NCBI GenBank assembly: GCA_025602905.1
Contig: JAHLKI010000010.1
Coordinates: forward strand, 124,001 to 188,000
Length of the DNA stretch: 64,000 bases
Direction: 5' to 3'
From: Phlyctochytrium arcticum
Taxonomy: Eukaryota; Chytridiomycota; Chytridiomycetes; Chytridiales; Chytridiaceae
Under the pieces are notes generated by a model. The model saw only the letters and a program-made list of their open reading frames with translations. It was not told where the DNA came from and searched no databases. Positions 1 to 10,533 of this stretch are shown piece after piece. The stretch's first letter is position 1, and every line of letters starts with the position of its first letter. A program made the translations under genes and the position numbers.

Positions 1-2
1 CC

Positions 3-683
3 CCGCATATGGCTCCCCTCTCGGTAACCTCTGGGGTGGACGGCGGATCCTCGTTTTCCGAATATGAGTTTTTCCAACCCGTCTCGGGGAGTGCCGACAT
101 TAATGACGTATGGGAATCCGTATCCGGTAGCCGGCAGTACCCTCCATCTAGCCGTCTTGCCTCTTCCTCCTCAAACAACAATAACCCGTCTGGTGGCAAC
201 AATTACGTCGACTTGGACGCAGCTGCCAGTATGATGATGGGCGTCGTCTCTTCGGCCTCTGCGTCTTCACCTCCCATCATGACAGATGTCGGCAGTGGAC
301 CCCCACCCGGCCTGATGCAAGGCTTTGGGCCCGGAAATGAACAATATGCGGGAATGATGTCGTCCATGGGCGGTCCGGCGTTCCTGGCTCATATGCAACA
401 ACAACAAATGCCCCATGGGTATTCTCAGCAACAACAATCTTCCCAGCATCATCATCAGCATCCGCAACACCCGCAGGGCTACCCTCCTCCTCACACGTTT
501 ATCCCACACACCCAACAACATCTTACCCCCCATCAAATTGCAGAACTCCAACAGCAGCAGCAGCACCAACAACAACAACAACATCATCATCACGCCCAAC
601 AACAACAACAGCAACACCAAAATTCCACTCGTGGGCCCAACTCTGCTTCTTCCTCCTCTTCCAACGCCCGATGGCAAATGTAA
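3..683 (+). CDS. C-terminal part of a Gln/His-rich disordered protein (5' end outside window)
   Basis: The reading frame is open from the left edge, so the gene starts upstream; it ends at TAA 681-683. About 226 residues are visible. The first third is rich in Ser, Gly, Asp and Asn, the middle in Met, Gly and Pro, and the last third carries long Gln and His runs broken by Pro, ending in a Ser/Asn tail. No globular domain, signal peptide or membrane segment is visible. Composition fits the disordered tail of a transcriptional or RNA-binding regulator, but that is inference from composition only. An ATG at position 9 is in frame, so a short independent gene cannot be excluded. Confidence 0.6.
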   Translation, partial: PHMAPLSVTSGVDGGSSFSEYEFFQPVSGSADINDVWESVSGSRQYPPSSRLASSSSNNNNPSGGNNYVDLDAAASMMMGVVSSASASSPPIMTDVGSGPPPGLMQGFGPGNEQYAGMMSSMGGPAFLAHMQQQQMPHGYSQQQQSSQHHHQHPQHPQGYPPPHTFIPHTQQHLTPHQIAELQQQQQHQQQQQHHHHAQQQQQQHQNSTRGPNSASSSSSNARWQM

Positions 684-990
684 TACAATTTACCACACAA
701 CTAATATTTCCTCCCCTGGTCTGTCTTCCTCTATATTATTATTTCCGTTGACGGTGCCTGGCCGCATATTATTTTGACTCTCCTGTAATGATTGTACTGG
801 CAATTTTTTGTATGATAGAAATATAGATCAAACTGTGCGCATGCTGCATTTGGACAAAAGAATCTATGGCAGACGGGAGGAAAAGTTCCCATATATATAT
901 TTACAAGTATAGGCTAAACATCCCGGTTAAAAACCGGATACACAGGCAGGAGAAAGGGTGGAAAATAGAATTACAATATTGAAAAGTATT
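684..990. other. Convergent 3' intergenic region
   Basis: AT-rich spacer between two genes that end towards each other (the Gln/His-rich gene and CEP104). It contains short TA-rich runs near 890-900 and no supported gene. It probably holds both 3' UTRs and polyadenylation sites. Confidence 0.5.
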
Positions 991-3900
991 TTAGCGGTTG
1001 ACGGATCGGCGGAGGGGTCCGTTGGGTGAGTTTTGAGAGCGGGAGGTCGGCGGTTCTTTCGGAGATTCTATCAGACAAATAAGTTTAGTGACTGTGTGGG
1101 CAAGCAAAAATATAGTAGTTTCTCACCTGAACTGGCCCGCGGCAATAAACTTCGCCGTATCCAATTCAGTTCTTTGGATGGGCTAGGTTCCGGCAATTGC
1201 GACTCTCGATTGTGGTTGACGGCCTTGGGTGAAGGGGACGAAGCAAACGTTTTCTGATCGAGTCGTTTTGGGGTGGGAAGCGTGGATTTGAGGGGTGATT
1301 GGTGGGAGGTTGTGACGGTTTTAGTGGGGATGCGGCGGGGGATGCCTGGTGATGCCAATGGGGACGAGACGGTAGGTTTGCTGTTGTTGATGGAATTTCG
1401 GACGGGGGATTTTCGGGGTGGCGGTGCATTGGGTTGTGAATGTGATGGCTCTGATTGCCCCCGATTGTAGCTTGAGTCGGCGTCATCATCTTCTAACCGT
1501 GGCCCTTGAGCGTAGAATTGGGATGCCCGAGGTTTGCGACTGGATTCGGGGCAACCATTCTCGATGAGATGTGACCGCCAGCCGTCTTCTCCTGCGGGGA
1601 TGTTGGCGTGACAAAGTGGACAACGGGCCACATTCGCGACAGTTGAAGCCGCTGTTTAAAGTATAGATGAGTGGTCTGAGAGAAAACGTTGCCCACTACA
1701 AGTCAAAACTTACGTTTGCACTTCTTTTCTTTCATGTGTATTGGCAGCTCTGCACTGAGAAAAGCTTCCTTGCAACGAGAGCACTGTTTCATTTCTGCGC
1801 GCTTGTCACATTCCGTCAAAAGATGATCGGTCAAGATGGGAATTTCAACAACCTACGAAAAATTGAATAAGTCTCCAATTGAAGCGGAGTAACAAAAAAC
1901 TGTGCGGCTACTCACCAGTTTACACTGCGGGCAATTGACGAGCACCGGGCAGTCTCGCCAATAGTGCATGTCCAAATTTTCCTCCGTAAACCCTTCATTC
2001 ATCTCATCGCAGAAAATACAGGTATGATCGATATTCCAATGGTTCGAGTAAACATCTGCGTTGGGTGCACGACGGGGAGCAACTGCAGGCTCCCGAATGG
2101 GCTTGGTAGATTTCGGCAATTGTTGCGGGTCCATATTGTTACCATTCGGCATATTGTTCACGGCGCCATTCTGAGCATTTGATAGCCGATTGCCTCTTTT
2201 TGTAGGTTTACCAACCAATCCTCCTTTGTTGCTCGACAGTGAAGAATTGGGTGATTCAGCGGCAGCCGCCACATTCATTCCGGTCTTTTTTCCTGCACCA
2301 TGACTAACGCTATCTCCGACTGGATACTTGGCAGACGGGTACTCGTCCGCAATCTTCTGTTGCAAAGTCTGAAGCATCTCCTGCAAATGGTGCACTTCAG
2401 CGTCGCCCTTTGCGGCCACTGCTGCCAAATTTTCAGTCGAGCGATTGGTCCGAGAAAGCCGTTTTGGGCTTTGCTTCCATGGTTGCTCGGGTCGCGCCTT
2501 TACTGCTCGTTTGGTCGGTGTGCCATTTGCTTCAGCCTGGCGCAATCGGATCGTTTCCAGCAATTGTGGGCGCAAATCTTTCAAGAACGGAGCAAGGGCA
2601 TCCTCGCCAAAGGATTGGCGAAGCTCCACAACAATTTTTATGGCAGCTTCCCGGACTTCCACGTTTGAATGTTGCAAATTTGGCTTGACCCATTCCATTA
2701 CACCTGGTAGGGTGGCTACCCCTCGTCGGTGCTTGCCAGTCTCCTCCTCCTCATTGATACCACACTCTTGAACCGCTTGTAGCAGAACATCCAATCGTCC
2801 CTTGATCAACTTCCAGCTGGTCGCTACGGTACCTTTCTTTGGGATGGGTTTCAATACGTACGTCCACATAGAGTAAGGCGCATCTGGAAAGGACTTGACC
2901 AATTGCACAGTCATATTGATACAAGCTTGCTTGACTCGCGGATTCATATCGGCGGCTTTAGTCAAAAGGATACTGACAAGTTTGTCAAAGTAGCGAAAGC
3001 TGACGGCTGGCGGAACGCCTTTGGCGTCACACATGATGTTGACTTGCTCCCATAATGCGATCGCGCCTGTAATGGATTTCTCGCGGCTATCCTCCACACC
3101 ATACAAAACCACTTGATATCCAGCCTCTGCAACTGCATTGTAATCCACTTCACTGCCCGTTTCCGTCTTGTAACGTGCAGATTTGGCTGTTTGGCATTTG
3201 CGGATAACTCCAGCAATCTCCCCAAATGCCCATTCGCGTAGAGGAAATTGTTTGCCCAAGGCGCACTGCATGAGCAACTGGCCAAACACCTCTATTGACA
3301 GTGCAAAATCGGGTGCCAATTGATCAGATATCGGTTCCGGGTGGTCATAGCCCGGTGGTAGTTTGTGCCCGTCAATTGTCGTGCTTTGCAATCCCTTGGG
3401 CGGAAAAGGACTTGTGATCTGCTCTTTCTTGGATGACTCAATAGAAGTGGTTACAGTCTGTGGATCGGTCCTAACTGGACTCTTCTTGCGTGCAGCGTTC
3501 TTGACCGGTTTTGACAACCTTTTTGGGGGTGGTGCTTGGAATGAATCGTCGGGGTACTCTTCCCACATCGCATTATTCTTCTGAGCATTGTTTAGAAGGG
3601 CGGGTACGGGAGGTGATACTGGACGCGGCGGTGGCTGTGGATTATTTTGAGGCTCAGGTTGAACTTGTGGTTGCGCTAGAGGTTGTGGTAAGGACTGGGA
3701 TTGATTAACGGAAGGTGTCGTGAGCTCTGCGTTTGGTGACGTGCTGTGCGTGGATGGTGCCTTTGGAGCGACTTCTTGAGGTCTGGGGATCTCGGGCAGA
3801 TGAACACTGGGAGGGAGAGGGTTCGAAGGGAGGCCGGTGCTCGATGTAAAAGCTCCACCAAATTGGGGAAGTCTATCTCCGGTGAACACTTGCGCTGGGG

Positions 3901-5579
3901 GTGGGATATTCTGTTCACGAGTAGACTGACTGAAGTGCGTCGAACGAACAGGAATGTCGGGAATGTTGAAATTTGGGGGATGAGACGCCGCTGGCACGAC
4001 ATCACGCTGGACGTCCAGTGGTGGTTCTTCGTACTGTGTAGCGCCGTACAAGGGCAATTGTGACTGAACATGCGGATGAAGGCTGGGCTTGGGTGGTGAA
4101 GCATGCTTAGATGATGGCGGAGATGGTGGAAGCGTTCGATTAAGGATGTTTGGAAGTTGGGAGTGAGATGAACGCCGTGAAAGGGAATGTTCCTCAACCG
4201 CTGGTAACTTTACGATGATACCATCATGGTCCAGCTGAAATCCGGCCCGTTTGGTGTCATTTAGTAACGCTTCCCGAATCGCATCGATATCGTCCTTCAA
4301 GTGCCCAGCGATATCGTAATCTTCGAGTTCGATCGCACGAGCCTTGGCTGTCTGCAACTTAAACAGCTCTTCAGATGCCTAAAAGTACCCTTCTGGTCAG
4401 CAATGTGGCGCTTCACAAACGATATCTTGCATACTTCTCTGCATTGGTCTGAAATCATCTTGAGGGCCTTTGCATCCGCGAACCGCTCCTCCCGTACAGC
4501 CGCCTCTTTTGCCACTGATATGGCGTTCACCAACGTCCTCATCTTATCATCCAAAATCCCTTCAAAGCCCAAGTCCTTTGTCGCAGATATGCGCCTGTTT
4601 GTTGACGATCGATTAATCATGCCCCATAACGCAGCATGCTCATTATCGTGAGGGATGCCAATATTCGAATACTCCTCGGCAGGATCAAGCTAACAGAAAA
4701 TACGCGTTAGAGTTCTGAAGGGGCAGAGGCAATCAGAGCATACTAACACCAAGTAACGCTTCTTGGCGGGAGTCCAAACTCTTTAGCATATAATCTATAT
4801 TTGCTGGTTCTCCAAAAAGGGTGACTGCCACAATCCCCACCTAATCATGCTTTTAGTCGGAGCCGGCATAATCCATAAACACAAGGAAACCCACCTGATT
4901 ATACAGATTCAGGTTATTGACGTAGCATTTGTGCGCCACAATTTTCAGGTATTCGCCCTCGGCATCAATGTGAATCTCCTTCAGTTCACGAGCCTTGTAA
5001 CCAATCTGCTCATTGTCATTCAAAGCAACATATCTGAACCCCACAGAATCAGTGGGAGTCATGTTTCCGTCCCGGAAAGAAATACCCACCCTAGTCTGGT
5101 GAATTCCACAGCCGGTTGCGCGTCCCGGTACCCTGCTGTGTCCCCCGAGTTGCTCCCTGTGATTTGCAAAGCGTTAGAATGCGTACAGCACTGTATCCTT
5201 CAAGACCTCCAGCGTACCATTAGAAGACATCTGCCTTTCCCCTGCTGTTTTTCCAACGTAAAACTCGAGACGCGTCGGGATTTTGAAGTGATGAACCAGG
5301 GTCTGAACTTTTCTTATCCGACTGTTTCCAACTCTGGTCTTCAGCACAATAACTTGCGGCCAGGTACAAAATCTGCCAAGGTCAAAGCATATCAGCAAGT
5401 GTTCACGACGCGTTGATTGTTTATGATGCCTAAAACCAATGTCCATACCGTTCAGATTGCCATCCTCTGGCATTAGGACCATGCTGTTCCAGTAGAAGCT
5501 CCTGCGGCGGACACTCTTCATCGAAACTTGTACATGCTGCAATTTCAAAGGCAAGGGGTTTGAGTTCCGCCACTACCAT
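991..5579 (-). CDS. CEP104: Centrosomal/ciliary-tip protein CEP104 homologue
   Basis: Ten exons: 5579-5449, 5372-5218, 5156-5090, 5033-4895, 4840-4748, 4689-4435, 4378-1916, 1852-1714, 1651-1127, 1067-991; 1347 aa, length divisible by three. Residues 1 to about 190 form the N-terminal jelly-roll of CEP104 (landmarks RIRKVQTLVHHFKIPTRLEF, GYKARELKEIHIDAEG, YNQVG). A coiled-coil with paired nucleotide-like helices follows (FADAKALKMI, LEDYDIAGHLKDDI), then a long Pro/Ser-rich linker, a TOG tubulin-binding array at roughly 630-910, and a C-terminal zinc-finger block (CIFCDEMNEGF, HYWRDCP, CPLCHANIPAGEDGW). In other species CEP104 binds the plus ends of ciliary microtubules. The start is the ATG at 5577-5579, which gives an N-terminus matching the family. 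Its presence indicates a flagellated life stage. Confidence 0.93.
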
Positions 5580-5956
5580 GCCTTGGTTCCGCCACCACGA
5601 CTGGGGAGAAAGAAATGTAGATCTCTTGATGCAAAATGACCGTGAAATGGACTCCCCAAAGCAGAAATGGAGCCTGTATCGGTGTGGACAACGTTATTTT
5701 GGGTCTGCGGTTTGCCCAAGTTGCTGGGAAGAGGTCAAAGTAAAGGCTCAACTCTGAAACACTCGGTCGGTCATCAGCGTCGGAGGCTGGACGGAGTGGC
5801 ACACGCCACGAGCCCATTTCTGGCTAAATTGCGCGGCAGCGCAGCATATTGAGAAAACCCTGTGGGGAGAGCAATAAAAAAACATGGAAAAATGAATGAA
5901 TTATCGAATGAAACACACGAAATAGTGTCCACAAACAGGTGGGATATGTTCGAAAT
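5580..5956. other. Spacer: CEP104 promoter side / squalene synthase 3' side
   Basis: 377 bp upstream of CEP104 and downstream of the squalene synthase stop codon. Short open frames here do not resemble any protein. It should contain the CEP104 promoter and 5' UTR and the squalene synthase 3' UTR; no clear TATA element is visible. Confidence 0.4.
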
Positions 5957-7487
5957 CTAGTAAACGGCCGGCAACATTCCCAAAGCGAGTGCCAGACCGA
6001 TAATGACAATGCCGACAAAGACCAAGGCGTCCACGCCGAAAACTTTCGTGCGTTTAGATATAACGGCCTTTCCGTGTTTCTTATCATGGGTATGGATCCA
6101 TTGGACGATCTGCAACAAATTGTCAGTTCCCACTTGCACGCTTAAGGCTGAACAACCGATTTCCTACCTTGCCACACGCTAAACTAACTCCCAAAAAGCT
6201 GTCGTCACCTGCACCACCTCGAGTACCAACACGAGCGGCATTCTTACGGCTGATTGATTGCGCGTAGCTCTCATAAGTTCGCTTCACACTCTCAATCGAG
6301 CCAGACTCAGTCATAAGCTTGACAGCCAAGCCACGACGAATCTTGGTTCCCGTAGAAGTGAATAGAGCGGGCGAGTTAAAGAAATGATCAAGGGTTGCGA
6401 TTGCCATCATCTAAAATACGATTTAGCATTTGGGATCTGTGCATTCAAGGTGGGGAAAAATCTGAATGACTTACCTGAGGGATAGCGCAAAATCGGAATG
6501 CGCTCTCATTCTGAATCTGACCCATGTAATCCAAACAAGCAGGTACATGCCTCAATGCATCCACTACAAGCTCATTCAAGCAAGCCAAAGCCTTGTCCAG
6601 ATTTTCTGGTTTGGCCAATGCCTCTACTGGCTGCCCCTTTCCAGTGTACTTGCTCCACACTTCCTTGGGCCAGAATACACGACCTTCCTCCAGATCCTCC
6701 AAGAAATCTTTGGTGATGTTCACTTTCTGGAGAAATTGTCCCATTTCATTAGCCAATTCGAGATTTGCTTTGGAGCCGAGTTCTGGCCGTTCCAGATCCG
6801 AAGCGACAAAGAGCTCAGTGAGACCAATACCGACGAGGCCAGCAACGTAGTGCGTGTACAAATCATAGTCTGCCTTTGTCTCGACCTCGATGTGATGGAT
6901 AGTGGTGGATGTCTTTACAGATGCGGACGCGTAACGAGACATTCCTTCACCCATACGCTTGGTAATATCAGCAATGACGACTTGGTACCTAGTGTTTGCA
7001 ATGATCTCAGAAAGTGTGAGTCAAAAGTTGCTCACGAAACCTACCGCTCTTTCAATTTGAGAAACTCGGCAATGACGACGTCAAAGCGCACGAGTAATTC
7101 CCGATCCTTCTCATCCTTTCCATTTTCATTGAAGTTCCAGCCCTTGATGTAAATCAAGTCGTGAAACTTTTCCAGTACCTCCTTCTTTCTTCTCACATCG
7201 ATCGTCATATCATCTTCCACCGTATCCAAGCCCCTCAGAATCAGATAGAATAAACAAATGGGATGTCGGAGCTCCTCATCCAATTCTTGAATCACACGGG
7301 CAAACGATCGAGACGTGAGGTTGAGGAAGTGATAGCACATGGCGCGGGTATAAGTGGGATCTTCGGGGGATGGGATAGGGACGAGTGTAGTAGGCTCTAC
7401 ATTGGGGGGTGGTGTTGTAATGTATTTGACAAGGGCAAATAACTCTGACGGATGTGTCGCCGAGGCGAGAATCGCAGAAGCAGACAT
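5957..7487 (-). CDS. ERG9: Squalene synthase (farnesyl-diphosphate farnesyltransferase)
   Basis: Exons 7487-7045, 6988-6475, 6410-6168, 6109-5957; 450 aa, the usual length of the family. It condenses two farnesyl diphosphates to squalene, the first committed step to sterols, at the ER membrane. Both Asp-rich motifs are present: DTVEDD preceded by TSRSFARVIQELDEELRHP, and DFLEDLEEGRVFWP. The conserved flap region YCHYVAGLVG appears here as YTHYVAGLVGIGL. The last exon encodes a C-terminal hydrophobic anchor (ALVFVGIVIIGLALALGML). The gene is head-to-head with exopolyphosphatase over 218 bp. Identification is secure. Confidence 0.96.
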
Positions 7488-7705
7488 GGCTGTATTACTA
7501 TGATATGGATTCTCACAAGAGTCTCAGTATTGTTCGGACTTGTAGGTCGCTGCCGATGCCAGACTTTCCAGGATGCCAACCAGGGGAGAGATGCTATCCG
7601 TGAGATCCGGCCCAAAAAGTCGCGCAGACGGCACAGCCATGCGGCACCAAACATGGCCTGAGATCGCGGCTCACCCCATTTTCCTGATCCAAAACAACGC
7701 AGCCA
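7488..7705. promoter_or_regulatory. Divergent promoter region, squalene synthase / exopolyphosphatase
   Basis: 218 bp between the start codons of two oppositely transcribed genes; both promoters and 5' UTRs must lie here or overlap the coding starts. No specific factor site can be named from the sequence. Confidence 0.45.
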
Positions 7706-9225
7706 ATGGCGAGTATTATAAGGTGTCTAGCTCGAGCTCGCAGAGCGCTTGCAGACCCGCTACATCCGATTACACTTGTTGTAGGAAATGAAGCAGCAGG
7801 TAAGTTGCTCCAGGGAGTGGGCCCTGGAAGATCATTCTTTAATTCGGTAGCAGATTTGGATAGTACGGTTGCATCTCTTTCCTATGCCTATCTGCGCCAA
7901 ACGCAACTTGACACCGTTGTGGGCAAAGACAACACCCAGAAAATCCCTCGAACTTTTGTTCCGCTAGTCCTTATCCCCCGGAAAGACTTCCCGCTTCGGA
8001 CTGAGTGCATACACGCTTTTCACACGGCGTTCCCTGACGTCGATGTCATCACAAACTTGATTTTTGCGGACGAAGTTGGGTTCGAGCGGGTTGTTGAAGG
8101 AAGGAATGACTGGGAAGTCGTCATTGTCGACCACAACCACATTGTTGGGAGGTGGGAGCGGCTTAGCACAGCCGTAGCCGGAGTACTCGGTCAGTATTGT
8201 ATTGCTTCAAAGAGCAAGGGCCATTCTGTGCTGTGAGCTAATTACATGGCACTGAAGATCATCACAAAGACGAGGGACTCTATCTCAACGCGCTCCCCAG
8301 AGTTATTGCACCCGTTGGTTCTGCGACAACGCTAATTGTGGAACAATGGTTGACATACTTGACCGCCCCCTCACCGACAGCAACATTGCCGCCATCATTA
8401 CCTGGGAAATCACCGGAGAGTCAGCAAAGTTCAGCAATCGGAAACTCACTTGATTCAGGCCTGGCATTATGCATGCTTTCCGCCATCCTCATTGACACCG
8501 CAAACCTGCAAGAGTCTTTGGGACGAACCCATCCTCGAGACATTGCCGCTGCACGTTTTCTTCTATCTCATATACCCCATGCAGCCGGTGATGGACACAG
8601 TGCATATTCAGACAGCTTGTATCATGCGCTCCAAAAAGCCAAATTTAGCGTGGACACCCTAAGCAGCACCGATCTCCTTCGAAAGGACTACAAAGAATGG
8701 ACATGCCCCACGTCTGGATTACGATATGGTGTCAGTAGCGTTTGCTGGGCCCTTGCCGGCCAGAAAGGATGGCTTTCGCGAGAAGCTGCTGCTGCGCGAA
8801 ATGTAGCAGGAGTTTCGCGTGAGGCAGATTTCTCTTTGGGTATGGAGCACCTGCAAGGAGAGGTGCGGGAGTTTGCGTTGAGCCGACAGCTTGATTTGCA
8901 TGCAGTTATGACAGCATTCGATCCTGCCGCGATGAACCCAGATCATCCTCAAATCGAGGGCGTCAGCTTTGCCCGTGAGCTAGCAGTGACCTTGTACAAC
9001 AAACTTTCCCCCACTCAAGACAGTAATGGTTCCGGAGAAACGATACTGAAGAAGTTGGAAAGCTCAGATCTGGGCTTGCAACCCGTTCCGCAAGTGTCTG
9101 AAACCTTTGCCAAACTATGTGATGTTTCTGGGCATGGACGCCTCTGGAACCAAATGAACATCAAAAGTAGTCGAAAGCAAGTACAGCCCTTGCTCGAGGA
9201 CATTTTATGTAGAACCGCACTTTAG
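7706..9225 (+). CDS. PPX1: Exopolyphosphatase of the DHH superfamily (PPX1/PRUNE type)
   Basis: Exons 7706-7799, 7851-8189, 8258-9225; 466 aa. The first intron is 51 nt and stop-free, so it looks like coding sequence unless spliced; removing it restores the family motif GNEAAADLDSTVASLSYAYL. Further metal-binding motifs follow: the DHN motif in VIVDHNHIVGRW, and DHHKDEGLY created across the second splice, followed by GSATTLI. The C-terminal half has the DHHA2-type fold pattern (LSAILIDTANL, GVSSVCWAL). Family members hydrolyse terminal phosphate from inorganic polyphosphate or short-chain nucleotides in the cytosol or mitochondrion. Whether this copy prefers long polyphosphate (PPX1) or short chains (PRUNE) cannot be told. 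Confidence 0.9.
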
Positions 9226-9402
9226 GAAAGACGAGCCTTCTGCAACCTGATCGTAGATTAGAATAGACAATATATAGTCCGTTTGTATGACCGCTTACAT
9301 CCGAGTACATCCTGAGAACCTCACACCCGCTTGTGGCGCAGGTGAAGTGTCATCAGCAGAGATTTCTGGCGAGCAAGTCAAAATCCAACACCAAGTGGCA
9401 AG

Positions 9403-10139
9403 ATGGATTCCACCTCTTCTTGGTCGATATTAGAGGGGCGCCTGTCGTTGACAAGACGACTAGATGAATCCGAACCTGGTTAGTAGTATTGCGGTTAACT
9501 AATATCGTGGACGCTAATATTACAATACTGGTTCCAGCTACGCATTATACAGCAGGTGCCTACATGAGAGGACTTTTCCTCCTTGCATTTCTCGGGACTG
9601 TTCTGTATGGGGCATATCTCTTTCTTCGCTGGCGTCGCCGAAAACAGGGTCACGCATTCTCGGGCTCGCGCGGATTTCTCAGTGGATTTACTCGCGGGGG
9701 TGCAAGCAATGTAACACCAGATAGAGGTGGATACGATCCTCTGGCAAATCAAAGCTTTGCATTCGATGAGGAACTAGATTTGGAGCTGAACGCGTACGAC
9801 TTTGGGGGAACGGGTGGTGGACATCCGTTTGGTGGGGTCAAGTTGCGCCCAGGGGGCGTCGGAGGGGCGGCACCTTTTCGGGATGTGGGTGTAGCAAGGA
9901 ATGGGCCAAAATCGGGGCGAAGCGAAACACCATCTGCAAGGCGTATCAGTGGAACGGGGACGGAAACTCCCCTAAGATTGACGCCACTAGATGTGGGTAG
10001 CGGCGAAGTAGAGGACGCGGATGAACTACTGAGATGGTACGCTATGGAACATCTCCGGTGTACAAGTCAGATCTTAACAAGATTTTTCAATTGTAGGGCT
10101 GAAGCAAATATTCCAAGTCCAAATTCTGCAAGACCATAG
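9403..10139 (+). CDS. Small single-pass membrane protein, unknown function
   Basis: Proposed exons 9403-9478, 9538-10036, 10097-10139; 205 aa. The first intron (GTTAGT, branch-like TAACTAA, CCAG) joins a short Ser-rich N-terminus to a strongly hydrophobic segment (GLFLLAFLGTVLYGAYLFL) followed by a positive stop-transfer (RWRRRKQG). The remaining ~150 residues are Gly-rich and acidic, cytosolic by the positive-inside rule, with no recognised domain. The last intron is 60 nt and stop-free, so its use is uncertain; splicing it gives the tail DELLRWAEANIPSPNSARP. No signal peptide precedes the helix, so it is probably a signal-anchored protein. I do not recognise the family. Confidence 0.55.
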
Positions 10140-10533
10140 CCCTCGAGGTCCCAACTTGCGATGGCGAAGGAACCTTCTTTCGACCTCCAAAGCGCCGGTT
10201 CTCAACACTGAGCATCACTTTAGATATATAGAATTAATTTTGCTGCAAATGACGGAGCTCAAAGGCCGTAATCAAGTTCGCGAACAAAACGAAGAATTAC
10301 TGACACGCAACTGATCAAGCTGTGTGACAGTAGGCTCAGAAGGGAGGATGTATGCATTCTATTTGCTGTCCGCAGAGTTTATATATCAAATTTGATAGGG
10401 AACAAAACACAAGATGCCGGGAATGGAACTGAGGGGAGGAGGAGTGTTATCAAGCACACTAGGTATCAGATATCCTTGATGACATGAGCGGAAAGTCATG
10501 ACAAGTCAGAGATGGTTGTGCGACCAACGGATA
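10140..10533. other. Convergent 3' intergenic region
   Basis: 394 bp between the small membrane-protein gene and the phosphodiesterase gene, which converge. No gene is supported; purine-rich stretches occur near 10425-10450. Confidence 0.45.
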